Part shown: one piece after another, positions 42,603 to 50,955 of the stretch
Layout: each line of letters starts with the position of its first letter
Position numbering within the stretch: position 1 is the first letter of the stretch
NCBI GenBank assembly: GCA_963750075.1
Contig: CAVVPG010000004.1
Location: 124,001 to 188,000, forward strand
Direction: 5' to 3'
DNA: 64,000 bases
Source: Bog-473 sp963750075
Lineage (GTDB): Bacteria > Actinomycetota > Acidimicrobiia > Acidimicrobiales > RAAP-2
Position numbers and translations under genes: made by a program
The notes under the pieces: generated by a model
Seen by the model: the letters and a program-made list of their open reading frames with translations, nothing else
Database searches by the model: none
Told to the model about the DNA's origin: nothing

Positions 42603-44458
42603 CCGACCTCTCGGTGCCCTTCGCCGGCACCGTCACCCGGGTGGCCGTCGGGCCCGGCGACCGCGTCGCGACCGGCGCCGTCCTCGTCGTGCTCGAGTCC
42701 ATGAAGATGGAGCACGTGGTCGAGGCGGCCACGCCGGGCGTCGTCGACTCGGTCCTGGTGGCCCCCGGCGATGCCGTGCAGACCGGGGAGGTCCTCGTCC
42801 GCATCGATGGTTCCGACGTGCCGGCCGACGCTGATGCCGACGGGGCCGCCGGCGCCGCACAGGGCGTGGCCGGCGGCACCACCCCGACGGGCGTCCGGCC
42901 CGAGCTGGCCGAGCTGCGGGCCCGCGTCGCCGCCACGCTCGATGCCGGACGTCCCGACGCCACGGAGCGCCGCCATGCGGGCGGCCGGCGGACGGCGCGG
43001 GAGAACGTCGAGGATCTGTGCGACCCCGGGAGCTTCGAGGAGTACGGCCAGCTCGTCATCGCCGCCCAACGGGCGCGCCGGAGCGCCGACGACCTCATCG
43101 CCAACACGCCCGCCGACGGCCTCGTGGCGGGCATCGGGAGCGTCAACGGTGACCTCTTCGAACCGGAACGGTCGCGCTGCGCGGTGCTGTCGTACGACTA
43201 CTCCGTCCTGGCGGGCACCCAGGGCCAGATGAACCACCGCAAGAAGGACCGCATCTTCGAGCTGGTGGAGCGACTCCGGCTCCCGGTCGTCCTGTTCGCC
43301 GAGGGCGGCGGCGGCCGGCCGGGCGACACCGACATGGCCGTCGTGACCGGCCTCGACACCGAGGCCTTCGCTCTGTTCGGCGCGCTGAGCGGGTCGGTGC
43401 CCCTCGTCGGCGTCGTGTCGGGACGGTGCTTCGCCGGCAACGCCGCGCTCCTCGGATGCTGCCACGTCATCATCGCGACACCCGACGCCAACGTGGGCAT
43501 GGGTGGCCCGGCCATGATCGAGGGCGGCGGCCTGGGCGTGTTCGCCCCCGAGGACGTCGGGCCGGTCTCGGTGCAGGTGCCGAACGGGGTGGTCGACGTC
43601 CTCTGCGCCGACGAGAAGGAGGCCGTCGAGGTGGCCCGCCGGTACCTGTCCTACTTCCAGGGCGACCGGCGCGACTGGACGTGCGCCGACCAGGAGCTCC
43701 TGCGCGACGTCGTCCCCGTGGACCGCCGGCGCGTCTACGACGTGCGGCGCGCGGCCGAGCTGGTGGCCGACGAGGGGTCGCTGCTCGAGCTGCGGCCGGC
43801 GTTCGCCCCGGGCATGGTCACGGCGCTGGCCCGGGTGGAGGGGCGGCCGGTCGGGGTGATCGCCAACAACCCCGTGCACCTGGCGGGGGCGATCGACGCC
43901 GCCGGCGCGGACAAGGCGGCCCGGTTCATGCAGCTGTGCGAGGCCTTCGGCCTCCCGCTGCTGTCCCTGTGCGACACGCCCGGGTTCATGGTCGGGCCCG
44001 AGGCGGAGGAGACGGCGCTGGTGCGCCACGTCTCGAGGATGTTCGTCGTGGGCGCGTCGCTCACCGTGCCCTTCGCCTGCGTCGTGCTGCGCAAGGGATA
44101 CGGCCTCGGGGCGCAGGCGATGGCGGGCGGGAGCTTCCGGCGCCCGCTGTTCACCGTTGCCTGGCCGAGCGGCGAGCTGGGCGGGATGGGGCTCGAGGGG
44201 GCGGTGCGCCTCGGCTTCCGCCGGGAGCTCGACCTCATAGAGGACCCCGACGAGAGGGAGGCCGCGTTCTCGGCCATGGTCTTCCGCGCCTACGAGCACG
44301 GCAAGGCGTTGAACGTGGCGGTGCACTTCGAGATCGACGACGTGATCGACCCGGCGGCGACCCGTGCCCGCTTCGCCCATGCGCTCACGTCGGCGGGGCA
44401 CCGTGCGCACTGGAGCGCGGACCCCTGGCTCCGCCGGCCCTTCGTGGACACCTGGTAG
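42590..44458 (+). CDS. Biotinyl-domain/carboxyltransferase fusion (acyl-CoA carboxylase type)
   Basis: A 622-residue protein joining two parts of a biotin-dependent carboxylase. Residues 1-75 are a biotinyl (BCCP) domain with the biotin lysine K39 in VLESMKMEH. A short Ala/Gly-rich linker leads to a full carboxyltransferase (about 105-622) with N- and C-halves: YDYSVLAGTQGQMNHRKKDR, FAEGGGGRPGDTD, GGPAMIEGGGLGVF, LCDTPGFMVGPEAEE and LRKGYGLGAQAMAGG. This resembles PccB/AccD-type enzymes and related geranyl/acetone-type carboxyltransferases. No biotin carboxylase subunit is encoded nearby, so it must borrow one. GTG 42590 overlaps the nitroreductase end. The acyl-CoA substrate is unknown. Confidence 0.88.
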   Translation: MAGLTDLSVPFAGTVTRVAVGPGDRVATGAVLVVLESMKMEHVVEAATPGVVDSVLVAPGDAVQTGEVLVRIDGSDVPADADADGAAGAAQGVAGGTTPTGVRPELAELRARVAATLDAGRPDATERRHAGGRRTARENVEDLCDPGSFEEYGQLVIAAQRARRSADDLIANTPADGLVAGIGSVNGDLFEPERSRCAVLSYDYSVLAGTQGQMNHRKKDRIFELVERLRLPVVLFAEGGGGRPGDTDMAVVTGLDTEAFALFGALSGSVPLVGVVSGRCFAGNAALLGCCHVIIATPDANVGMGGPAMIEGGGLGVFAPEDVGPVSVQVPNGVVDVLCADEKEAVEVARRYLSYFQGDRRDWTCADQELLRDVVPVDRRRVYDVRRAAELVADEGSLLELRPAFAPGMVTALARVEGRPVGVIANNPVHLAGAIDAAGADKAARFMQLCEAFGLPLLSLCDTPGFMVGPEAEETALVRHVSRMFVVGASLTVPFACVVLRKGYGLGAQAMAGGSFRRPLFTVAWPSGELGGMGLEGAVRLGFRRELDLIEDPDEREAAFSAMVFRAYEHGKALNVAVHFEIDDVIDPAATRARFAHALTSAGHRAHWSADPWLRRPFVDTW

Positions 44459-44460
44459 AG

Positions 44461-46917
44461 ATGACGGACTCGGGACGCGAGGCCGAGCTGGACCGCCTCG
44501 TCGGGGCCATGACCCTCGATGAGAAGTGCTCCCTCACCGCCGGCGCCAACCTGTGGTACCTCCCGCCCGTCGAGCGCCTGGGCATCGGGACCCTCAAGGT
44601 GTCCGACGGGCCCTCGGGGGTCCGGGGCGACAGTCTCATCGGCCGCCGCTCCCTGTCGCTGCCCTGCGGCATGGCGGTCGGCTCGACGTGGAACCCCGAG
44701 CTGGCCGGTCGCCTGGGCGAGGTGCTCGCCGCCGAGGCGCGCTCGAAGGGCGTCCACGTCCTGCTCGGGCCGACGGTCTGCATCCCGCGCACGCCGCTGG
44801 CCGGGCGCACCTTCGAGTCCTTCTCCGAGGACCCGCTGCTGACGGCCCGCATCGCCGTGGCCTACGTGCAGGGGGTGCAGGGCGGCGGGGTCGCGTGCTG
44901 CATCAAGCACTACGCCTGCAACGACCAGGAGCACGAGCGGATGACGATCAGCGCCGAGGTCTCCGAGCGCGCCCTCCGCGAGATCCACCTCGTCGCCTTC
45001 GAACAGGCCGTACGGGAGGCCGGCGTCTGGTCGGTGATGACGGCCTACAACAAGGTGAACGGGGTGTACTGCGGCGAACAGCCCGACCTGATCGGCGGGA
45101 TCCTCCGGGAGGAGTGGGGCTTCGACGGCGTCGTCATGTCGGACTGGTTCGGCACGCACTCGACGGCGCCGGCGGCGCTCGCCGGCCTCGACCTCGAGAT
45201 GCCGGGGCCGCCCGCCTGGCTCGGGCCCCCTCTGGCGGCCGCCGTCCGCGAGGGGCTCGTCGACGAGGACGTGGTCGACGTGCAGGTGCGCCACGTCCTC
45301 GGGCTGATGGAACGGGTCGGGATCCTCGGGCGGTCGACGTCGCCGGACGAGCTCGAGGAGGACGACCTCGACCGGCGGGCCGTGGCCCGTGAGGTGGCCG
45401 CCGAGGGGACCGTGCTCCTCGTGAACGACGGGCTCCTGCCCCTCGACCCCGCCGCCGTCGCCAGCCTCGCGGTGATCGGGCCGAACGCGGACCAGCTCGC
45501 CATGGGCGGGGGCAGCTCCGAGGTGACGCCGCACCGGCGTCGCAGCATGGCCGACGCGCTGGCCGAGCGGGTGCCCGGCGCCGTCGTCGCCTCGGAGGTG
45601 GGCTGTCGTATCGGGCGCGGGCTGCCCCCGATCGACATGCGTCTCGTCGGGGCGGGGTTCATGGTGGAGTACTTCGACAGCGCGGAACCGCCGACAACCT
45701 CGTCCGCGCCGGTCGAGGCGGAGCTGGCGCACACGGCCCGGATCATGTGGATCGGGCCACCGCGGCCGGGCCTGGAGGGCGGCGCCTGCGCCGTGCGCAT
45801 CCGGGGCAGCTTCACGCCCGACGTGTCCGGCGCGTGGCGGCTCGGGCTGGAGAGCGCCGGGCGCTCTTTGCTGCGCCTCGACGGCGACGTGCTCGTCGAC
45901 AACACGGAGCCGTCGCGTGGTCCCGGCTTCTACGGCGCCGGGAGCGAGCCGGTGGAGGTCACGGTCGACCTCACTGCCGGCCACACCTACGAGCTCGCCG
46001 TCGACGTCTGGCCCCGGACGACGTCCTCCCCCATCCTCGGTGCGCGGATCGGTGCGTCGCCGCCCGACATCGGTGACGAGTTCGAACGGGCCGTCCGTGC
46101 CGCCGCCGAGGCCGACGTCTCGGTGGTGGTCGTCGGGTCCAACGGCGAGTGGGAGTCGGAGGGGCACGACCGGCCCGACCTGTCACTGCCGGGGCGACAG
46201 CGCGAGCTCGTCGAGGCCGTCCTCGACGCCAACCCCCGCACGATCGTGGTGGTGAACGCCGGGTCGCCGGTCGAGATGCCGTGGGCCCCGCGCGCCGGCG
46301 CCGTCCTCATGGCCTGGTACCCCGGCGAGGAGGGCGCCGACGCCCTGGCCGACATCATGACCGGCGCCACCGAGCCCACGGGACGGCTGCCGATCACGTT
46401 CCCGGCCCGGGTGGAGGACGGGCCGGCGGGCCTCGGCGTGGAGGGCGAGCGGTACCCGGGAGTGGAGGGCCGGGTCGTCTACGGCGAGGAGGTCCTCGTC
46501 GGCTACCGCTTCTTCGAGACCGCACGGCTCGCTCCCCTCTTCCCGTTCGGGCACGGGCTCTCCTTCGGGGACGTCGTCTTCGACGAGGTCACGGTGACGC
46601 CGGAACGCGTCGCCGTCCGGTTGGTGAACGAGGGCACCCGGCGCGGGACCGAGGTGGTGCAGGTCTACGTGCGCGCGCTGGAGCCCCGCGTGCGGAGGCC
46701 CGACCGGGAACTGGTGGGTTTCGTGAAAGTCGCGCTGGGGGCCGGCCAGCGGGAGACGGTCGAGGTGGATCTCGGCGCGGCCGCCTACCGGTATTGGGAC
46801 GTGGGCACGCATGGATGGAGGTCCGACCCTGGGCGCTACGAGGTGCTCGTCGGGACTTCGTCGCGCGACATCCGGTCGAGTGCCGAGGTCGTGTGGGGCG
46901 GCGAGCCGGCGACGTGA
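44461..46917 (+). CDS. Glycoside hydrolase family 3 with PA14 insert (beta-glucosidase-like)
   Basis: An 818-residue GH3 enzyme. The N-terminal barrel has KVSDGPSGVRG, the substrate-binding CCIKHYACNDQEHER and the nucleophile D228 in GFDGVVMSDWFG. The second domain (from about 305) begins VAAEGTVLLVNDGLLPL. A PA14-type carbohydrate-binding insert lies at about 395-535 (MVEYFDSAEPPTT ... FTPDVSGAWRLGLESAGRSLLRLDG). The C-terminal fibronectin-III-like domain ends the chain (FPFGHGLSFGDVVF onward). No signal peptide is seen, so it is probably cytoplasmic and acts on imported or internal glycosides. ATG 44461 is 2 bp after the carboxyltransferase stop. Confidence 0.93.
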   Translation: MTDSGREAELDRLVGAMTLDEKCSLTAGANLWYLPPVERLGIGTLKVSDGPSGVRGDSLIGRRSLSLPCGMAVGSTWNPELAGRLGEVLAAEARSKGVHVLLGPTVCIPRTPLAGRTFESFSEDPLLTARIAVAYVQGVQGGGVACCIKHYACNDQEHERMTISAEVSERALREIHLVAFEQAVREAGVWSVMTAYNKVNGVYCGEQPDLIGGILREEWGFDGVVMSDWFGTHSTAPAALAGLDLEMPGPPAWLGPPLAAAVREGLVDEDVVDVQVRHVLGLMERVGILGRSTSPDELEEDDLDRRAVAREVAAEGTVLLVNDGLLPLDPAAVASLAVIGPNADQLAMGGGSSEVTPHRRRSMADALAERVPGAVVASEVGCRIGRGLPPIDMRLVGAGFMVEYFDSAEPPTTSSAPVEAELAHTARIMWIGPPRPGLEGGACAVRIRGSFTPDVSGAWRLGLESAGRSLLRLDGDVLVDNTEPSRGPGFYGAGSEPVEVTVDLTAGHTYELAVDVWPRTTSSPILGARIGASPPDIGDEFERAVRAAAEADVSVVVVGSNGEWESEGHDRPDLSLPGRQRELVEAVLDANPRTIVVVNAGSPVEMPWAPRAGAVLMAWYPGEEGADALADIMTGATEPTGRLPITFPARVEDGPAGLGVEGERYPGVEGRVVYGEEVLVGYRFFETARLAPLFPFGHGLSFGDVVFDEVTVTPERVAVRLVNEGTRRGTEVVQVYVRALEPRVRRPDRELVGFVKVALGAGQRETVEVDLGAAAYRYWDVGTHGWRSDPGRYEVLVGTSSRDIRSSAEVVWGGEPAT

Positions 46918-48398
46918 CGGGCGACGAGCCCGCGGCGACGTCGCGGCCGTGGACACTGACATGGGACCGGCTGCTGGTCGAGCCCCGGCGGCCCCAGGTG
47001 ATCCGGGACGCGCCCCACGCCGCCTGGTTCGCCGTCGCCGCCGTGTGCGTCGGCGCGTTCATGGGCCAGCTCGATGCGTCCATCGTCACCGTCGCCCTGC
47101 CGACGCTGCAGCGGACCTTCGACGCCTCGGTGGGGGCCGTGACATGGGTCGGCCTGTCCTACCTGCTCGTGCTCGTGGCGACCGTGACGGCGGTGGGGCG
47201 CTTCGCCGACATGTGGGGGCACAAGCTCCTCTACGTCTACGGCTTCTTGATCTTCACCCTCGCCTCGGCGCTCTGCGGCCTGGCGCCGGGTCTGGGGGCC
47301 CTGTGCGGGTTCCGGGCCCTCCAAGCCGTCGGTGCGGCGATGCTGCAGGCGAACAGCCTGGCCATCATCGTGCTCGTCGTGCCGGCGCGGTCCCTCGGCA
47401 AGGCCATCGGGCTCCAGGGTGCGGCGCAGGCGCTCGGCCTCGCGATGGGGCCGAGCGTCGGCGGGCTGCTGCTCGCGGCCGGGGGCTGGCGGCTGATCTT
47501 CTTCGTCAACGTCCCCTTCGGGCTCCTCGGTGCGCTGGCTGCGGTGCTCCTGGTGCCCCGCAGCCGCAACCTGATGGCGCGGGTGCGGTTCGACTGGATG
47601 GGCCTGGCCATCTTCTTCCCGGCGGTGGTGGCGCTGTTGTCGGGTATCTCGTTCGGGGCGGAAGTCGGGTGGGGCTCCGCGCTCATCGTGGGGCTCTTCG
47701 TGGCGGCCGCCGTCCTCGGCACGCTGTTCGTCCGGCACGAGCGCCGTGACAAGGACCCGATGCTCGACCTGCGCCTGTTCCGCAACGCCCAGTTCTCGAC
47801 GGGGATCGCCAGCGGGGTGGGCTCGTACCTGGTGATGTTCGGGGTCCTGCTGCTGGTGCCCTTCTACCTCGAGCGCGGGCAGGGGCTCGGCACCGCCGCC
47901 TCGGGGCTGCAGCTGATGGCGATGCCCCTGGCCTTCGGCGTCGTGGCGCCCTTCGCCGGGCGCCTGGCCGACCGGCTGGGGGCCCGGCCCCTGACGGTGG
48001 CCGGGATGGGCCTCGTGGCCGGCGGGCTGGCCGCCATGGGCGCGTTGCGCCCGCCGACCGGGGTCTTCCTGGTGTTGCTGGCGGCGGTGGGCATCGGGAT
48101 GGGTCTGTTCACGTCCCCCAACAACGCGTCGATCATGGGGGCCGCCCCGGGGCAGCAGGCGGGGATGGCCTCGGGGGTCCTGAACATGACGCGCGGGATG
48201 GGGACGGCGCTGGGCCTGGCGCTGACGGGGAGCATCTTCGTCGTGGCCGGCGGCGACACGGGTGGGACCGCCGGCGCCCAGCACGCGTTCACCGTGACGT
48301 CGTACGTCCTCGCCGCGATCGCCGCCGCCGCGGGCGTGGTCTCGGCCCTGCGCTCGAACGGGCCGCTGGCCGACGCCACGTTGTCGTCGCTGGAGTAG
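46914..48398 (+). CDS. MFS transporter, DHA2 (14-span drug exporter) family
   Basis: A 494-residue secondary transporter with about fourteen spans. It has the DHA2 motif near the start (FMGQLDASIVTVALPTLQRTF), VTWVGLSYLLVLVATVTAVGRFADMWG (motif A region), RALQAVGAAMLQANSLAI and GLALGMGPSVGG-like motif C (QALGLAMGPSVGGLLL). Such proteins usually export drugs or metabolites by proton antiport. GTG 46914 overlaps the GH3 stop by 4 bp, so it is co-translated with it and may export a product or substrate of the operon. Confidence 0.92.
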   Translation: MTGDEPAATSRPWTLTWDRLLVEPRRPQVIRDAPHAAWFAVAAVCVGAFMGQLDASIVTVALPTLQRTFDASVGAVTWVGLSYLLVLVATVTAVGRFADMWGHKLLYVYGFLIFTLASALCGLAPGLGALCGFRALQAVGAAMLQANSLAIIVLVVPARSLGKAIGLQGAAQALGLAMGPSVGGLLLAAGGWRLIFFVNVPFGLLGALAAVLLVPRSRNLMARVRFDWMGLAIFFPAVVALLSGISFGAEVGWGSALIVGLFVAAAVLGTLFVRHERRDKDPMLDLRLFRNAQFSTGIASGVGSYLVMFGVLLLVPFYLERGQGLGTAASGLQLMAMPLAFGVVAPFAGRLADRLGARPLTVAGMGLVAGGLAAMGALRPPTGVFLVLLAAVGIGMGLFTSPNNASIMGAAPGQQAGMASGVLNMTRGMGTALGLALTGSIFVVAGGDTGGTAGAQHAFTVTSYVLAAIAAAAGVVSALRSNGPLADATLSSLE

Positions 48399-48479
48399 CA
48401 CCCGACACCGGCGTCAGGAACGGAGACGGCGCCGCAAGGGCCGTGGCTGCGGCCGTGCCAGATCTGCTCGCCGGCCTGA

Positions 48480-49466
48480 TCAGCGGGTGATGGGTGCCGC
48501 GCCCTCGCTCATCTGGTCGAAGACCCACTTGTAGGTGTCCTGCAGCCCGTCCTCGAGGCTGATGGACGGGGCCCAGCCGAGGCGCTCCCGGATCAGCGCG
48601 TTGTCGCTGTTGCGGCCCCGGACGCCCTGGGGCGCCGTCAGGTCGTAGTTGCGCTTGAGCGTGACCCCTGCGATGCCCTCGACGATGTCGACGAGCTCGT
48701 TGATCGTGACCAGCTGCTCGGAGCCGATGTTGAGCGGGTCCCGCACGTCGCTGGCGGTGAGCCTCAGCGTGCCGTCCACGCAGTCGTCGATGTAGGTGAA
48801 GCTGCGCGTCTGGAGCCCGTCGCCCCAGATCTCTATCTCGTTGCTGCCGTTCAGCACGGCGGCGGCGACCTTCCGGCAGATGGCGGCGGGCGCCTTCTCC
48901 CGGCCCCCGTCGTAGGTGCCGTGGGGTCCGAAGACGTTGTGGTACCGGGCCACCCGGGTCTCGAGGCCGAAGTCCTCGTAGTAGTGGCGGGCCATCCGCT
49001 CGCTGAAGAGCTTCTCCCAGCCGTAGCCGTCCTCGGGCATCGCGGGATAGGCGTCGGCCTCGCGCAGGGGCTCGACTTCGGGAGACTCCTGCTTCCCGGC
49101 CGCGTAGACGCAGGCGGACGACGAGTAGAAGAATCGCTGCACGCCGGCTTGGCGGGCCGCCTCGAGCATGTGGGTCGAAATCAGCACCGAGAGCATGCAC
49201 AGGGCCTTGTTGTTCTCGATGAAGCCCATCCCGCCCATGTCGGCGGCGAGGTTGTAGACGGTGTCGATGCCTTGGCAGGCACGCCGGCACTCGGCCAGGT
49301 CCTGTAGGTCGGCCGACCGGCAGTCGACGTCGTCGAAGAGCTGGTGCCAGTCGTCGAGGGGGACACGGTCCACGCCCCGCACGTGCGCTACTCCCTGCTC
49401 GCGCAGGCGGGCAACCAGGTGGCCGCCGATGAAGCCACCAGCGCCGGTCACCAACACGCTTGTCAT
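48480..49466 (-). CDS. GDP-mannose 3,5-epimerase-like NAD-dependent epimerase
   Basis: A 328-residue extended SDR. Similarity to the plant GDP-mannose 3,5-epimerase is striking: NLAADMGGMGFIENNKA, FFYSSSACVY, REKAPAAICRK, WGDGLQTRSFTYIDDCVDG and APQGVRGRNSDN. All four catalytic positions of the plant enzyme are present: C119, Y148 and K152 (YGWEK), and K191 (GGREKAP). It would convert GDP-mannose to GDP-L-galactose or GDP-L-gulose for the adjacent polysaccharide genes. ATG 49466 has an AGGGAG site upstream. The exact epimer product is not known from sequence. Confidence 0.9.
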   Translation of the reverse strand: MTSVLVTGAGGFIGGHLVARLREQGVAHVRGVDRVPLDDWHQLFDDVDCRSADLQDLAECRRACQGIDTVYNLAADMGGMGFIENNKALCMLSVLISTHMLEAARQAGVQRFFYSSSACVYAAGKQESPEVEPLREADAYPAMPEDGYGWEKLFSERMARHYYEDFGLETRVARYHNVFGPHGTYDGGREKAPAAICRKVAAAVLNGSNEIEIWGDGLQTRSFTYIDDCVDGTLRLTASDVRDPLNIGSEQLVTINELVDIVEGIAGVTLKRNYDLTAPQGVRGRNSDNALIRERLGWAPSISLEDGLQDTYKWVFDQMSEGAAPITR

Positions 49467-49551
49467 CAGATTTCTTCTCCCTTGGCCTTCAGCCATGGTC
49501 GTTGTCCGAGGTGATGGATGAACGTGCGGGATACGGTGACCGTGTCGTCGA

Positions 49552-50844
49552 TCAACTGGCCGCCCGCTCGCTCGCGGCGACCGCAAGCTCGGGCTCGTAC
49601 GGCTCCCCCAGCAAGCGCTCGGTAGGCACGGACTCCGGCTGGTCGACGATGTCGCCGAGGACCTCGATGAAGCGGTCGGCCGCCGTCTCGGGGCTGAACA
49701 CCCTCTCCGCGTAGCGGCGGCCCGCCCCGCCCATGGCCCCGCAGGCCTCCGCGTCGTTCAACAATCGAGCCACCTCGGCCGCGACGTCCTTGCGGTCGGC
49801 CGGGTCCACGACGCGGCCGGCGCCGTGCGTGGTGAGGATCTCGGCCGCCGAGTTGTCCGGTGGGAGCACGCCGACGATGGCGCGCCTCGAGCACAGGTAG
49901 GTCAGCACCTTGGAGGGGACAGAGAAGCGGGAGGCGTCCGGCTCGAGGATGGCGACGAGGACGTCCGCGCTGGCCATCATGTTCGGCAGGTCCTCGTAGG
50001 GCTGGAAGTCGAGCAGCACGAGGTTGTCCGCCCCTTGGTCACGCTTCCAGGCCTCGAGCCAGTCCCGGCCCTTGCCCTCGGAGACCACGACGACCCTGGC
50101 CTCGGGATGCGAGACGCCCAGCCGGGCGGCGATCAGGGCCAGGATGCTCGGGTCGTGCTTGAGCCCCAGCGTGCCCGAGTACAGCACGACCGGGTGCCCA
50201 CTCAGGCCCGTGCGCTCGCTCCACTCGTTGACGACGTCGCACACCGGGAGCTCGTCGATGGGAGCCCAGTTCGGGACGACCGTGGACTTGTCGGCCACGC
50301 CCCAGGCCTCCAGGCGCTCCAGGAAGGTCGGCGAGATGGCGACCACGGCGTCGCTGCGCCGGGCGACCGCCCGCTCGAGGCGGTCGGCGAGGCGGGCGAC
50401 GATGGGCCCGACAACCGGCAGGCGCTTGCGCGCCGCGTGGCCGATGGCCTCCGAGTAGATGTCCTGGTGCCAGAAGACCATCGGGATGCCCCGGCGGGCG
50501 AGAGACCGGGCCAGGACCCCATGGGCGATCAGCGGCACGTTGCTCACGATCGCCACCGCCGGGTCCCTGGCGGCGATGCGCCGGGCCGTGGCGCGCCCGT
50601 AGGCGAGCTCCTGGCGGATCCGGGTGAAGGCGGCGTACTTGGCGAACGTGCCGTCCATGGGGCACGACTCGAACGCGAGCGTCGTCGGGTCGCCCGGCCC
50701 CACATGGAGGGAGCCCTTGCCGGTGGCATAGGACGGGCAGTGCTGGTGCGTGACCTCGTAGCCCCGGCGCGCGAGCGCCCGACTGAGCTGCGCCTGGCCG
50801 GGATGGCCCGAGTAGTCATGGACCACGATCCGCTGTGCTGGCAC
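49552..50844 (-). CDS. GT4 glycosyltransferase
   Basis: A 430-residue GT-B glycosyltransferase. N-terminal acceptor half: VVHDYSGHPGQAQLSRALARRGYEV and FWHQDIYSEAIGH. C-terminal donor half: VVLYSGTLGLKHDPSILALIAARL, LLDFQPYEDLPNMMASADVLVAIL and SRFSVPSKVLTYLCSRRAIVG, where the last segment carries the donor-binding region (weaker than the usual EX7E). GTG 50844 is preceded by an AGGGGGT site. It lies 85 bp upstream of the epimerase on the same strand, consistent with adding a sugar made by that enzyme. Confidence 0.87.
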   Translation of the reverse strand: MPAQRIVVHDYSGHPGQAQLSRALARRGYEVTHQHCPSYATGKGSLHVGPGDPTTLAFESCPMDGTFAKYAAFTRIRQELAYGRATARRIAARDPAVAIVSNVPLIAHGVLARSLARRGIPMVFWHQDIYSEAIGHAARKRLPVVGPIVARLADRLERAVARRSDAVVAISPTFLERLEAWGVADKSTVVPNWAPIDELPVCDVVNEWSERTGLSGHPVVLYSGTLGLKHDPSILALIAARLGVSHPEARVVVVSEGKGRDWLEAWKRDQGADNLVLLDFQPYEDLPNMMASADVLVAILEPDASRFSVPSKVLTYLCSRRAIVGVLPPDNSAAEILTTHGAGRVVDPADRKDVAAEVARLLNDAEACGAMGGAGRRYAERVFSPETAADRFIEVLGDIVDQPESVPTERLLGEPYEPELAVAASERAAS

Positions 50845-50955
50845 GGTGACACCCCCTGTCGCTGAAGTGGCGCTGCACGTTGGGTAACGCCGGGTCGGAC
50901 CGAACCTTTCATGCAGCCTTCGTTCCCCCGGCAACGCCGATTGCGGGTAAGGCGC

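Noticed and set aside
43426..44460. Upstream extension of the GH3 gene by about 345 codons
   Set aside because: The extension is the wrong frame of the carboxyltransferase gene. ATG 44461 directly precedes the conserved GH3 N-terminus.
48431..48453. GCCGCA/TGCGGC inverted repeat between the MFS and epimerase genes
   Set aside because: Only a 6-bp stem with an 11-nt loop, expected by chance in such G/C-rich DNA, so not listed as a terminator.
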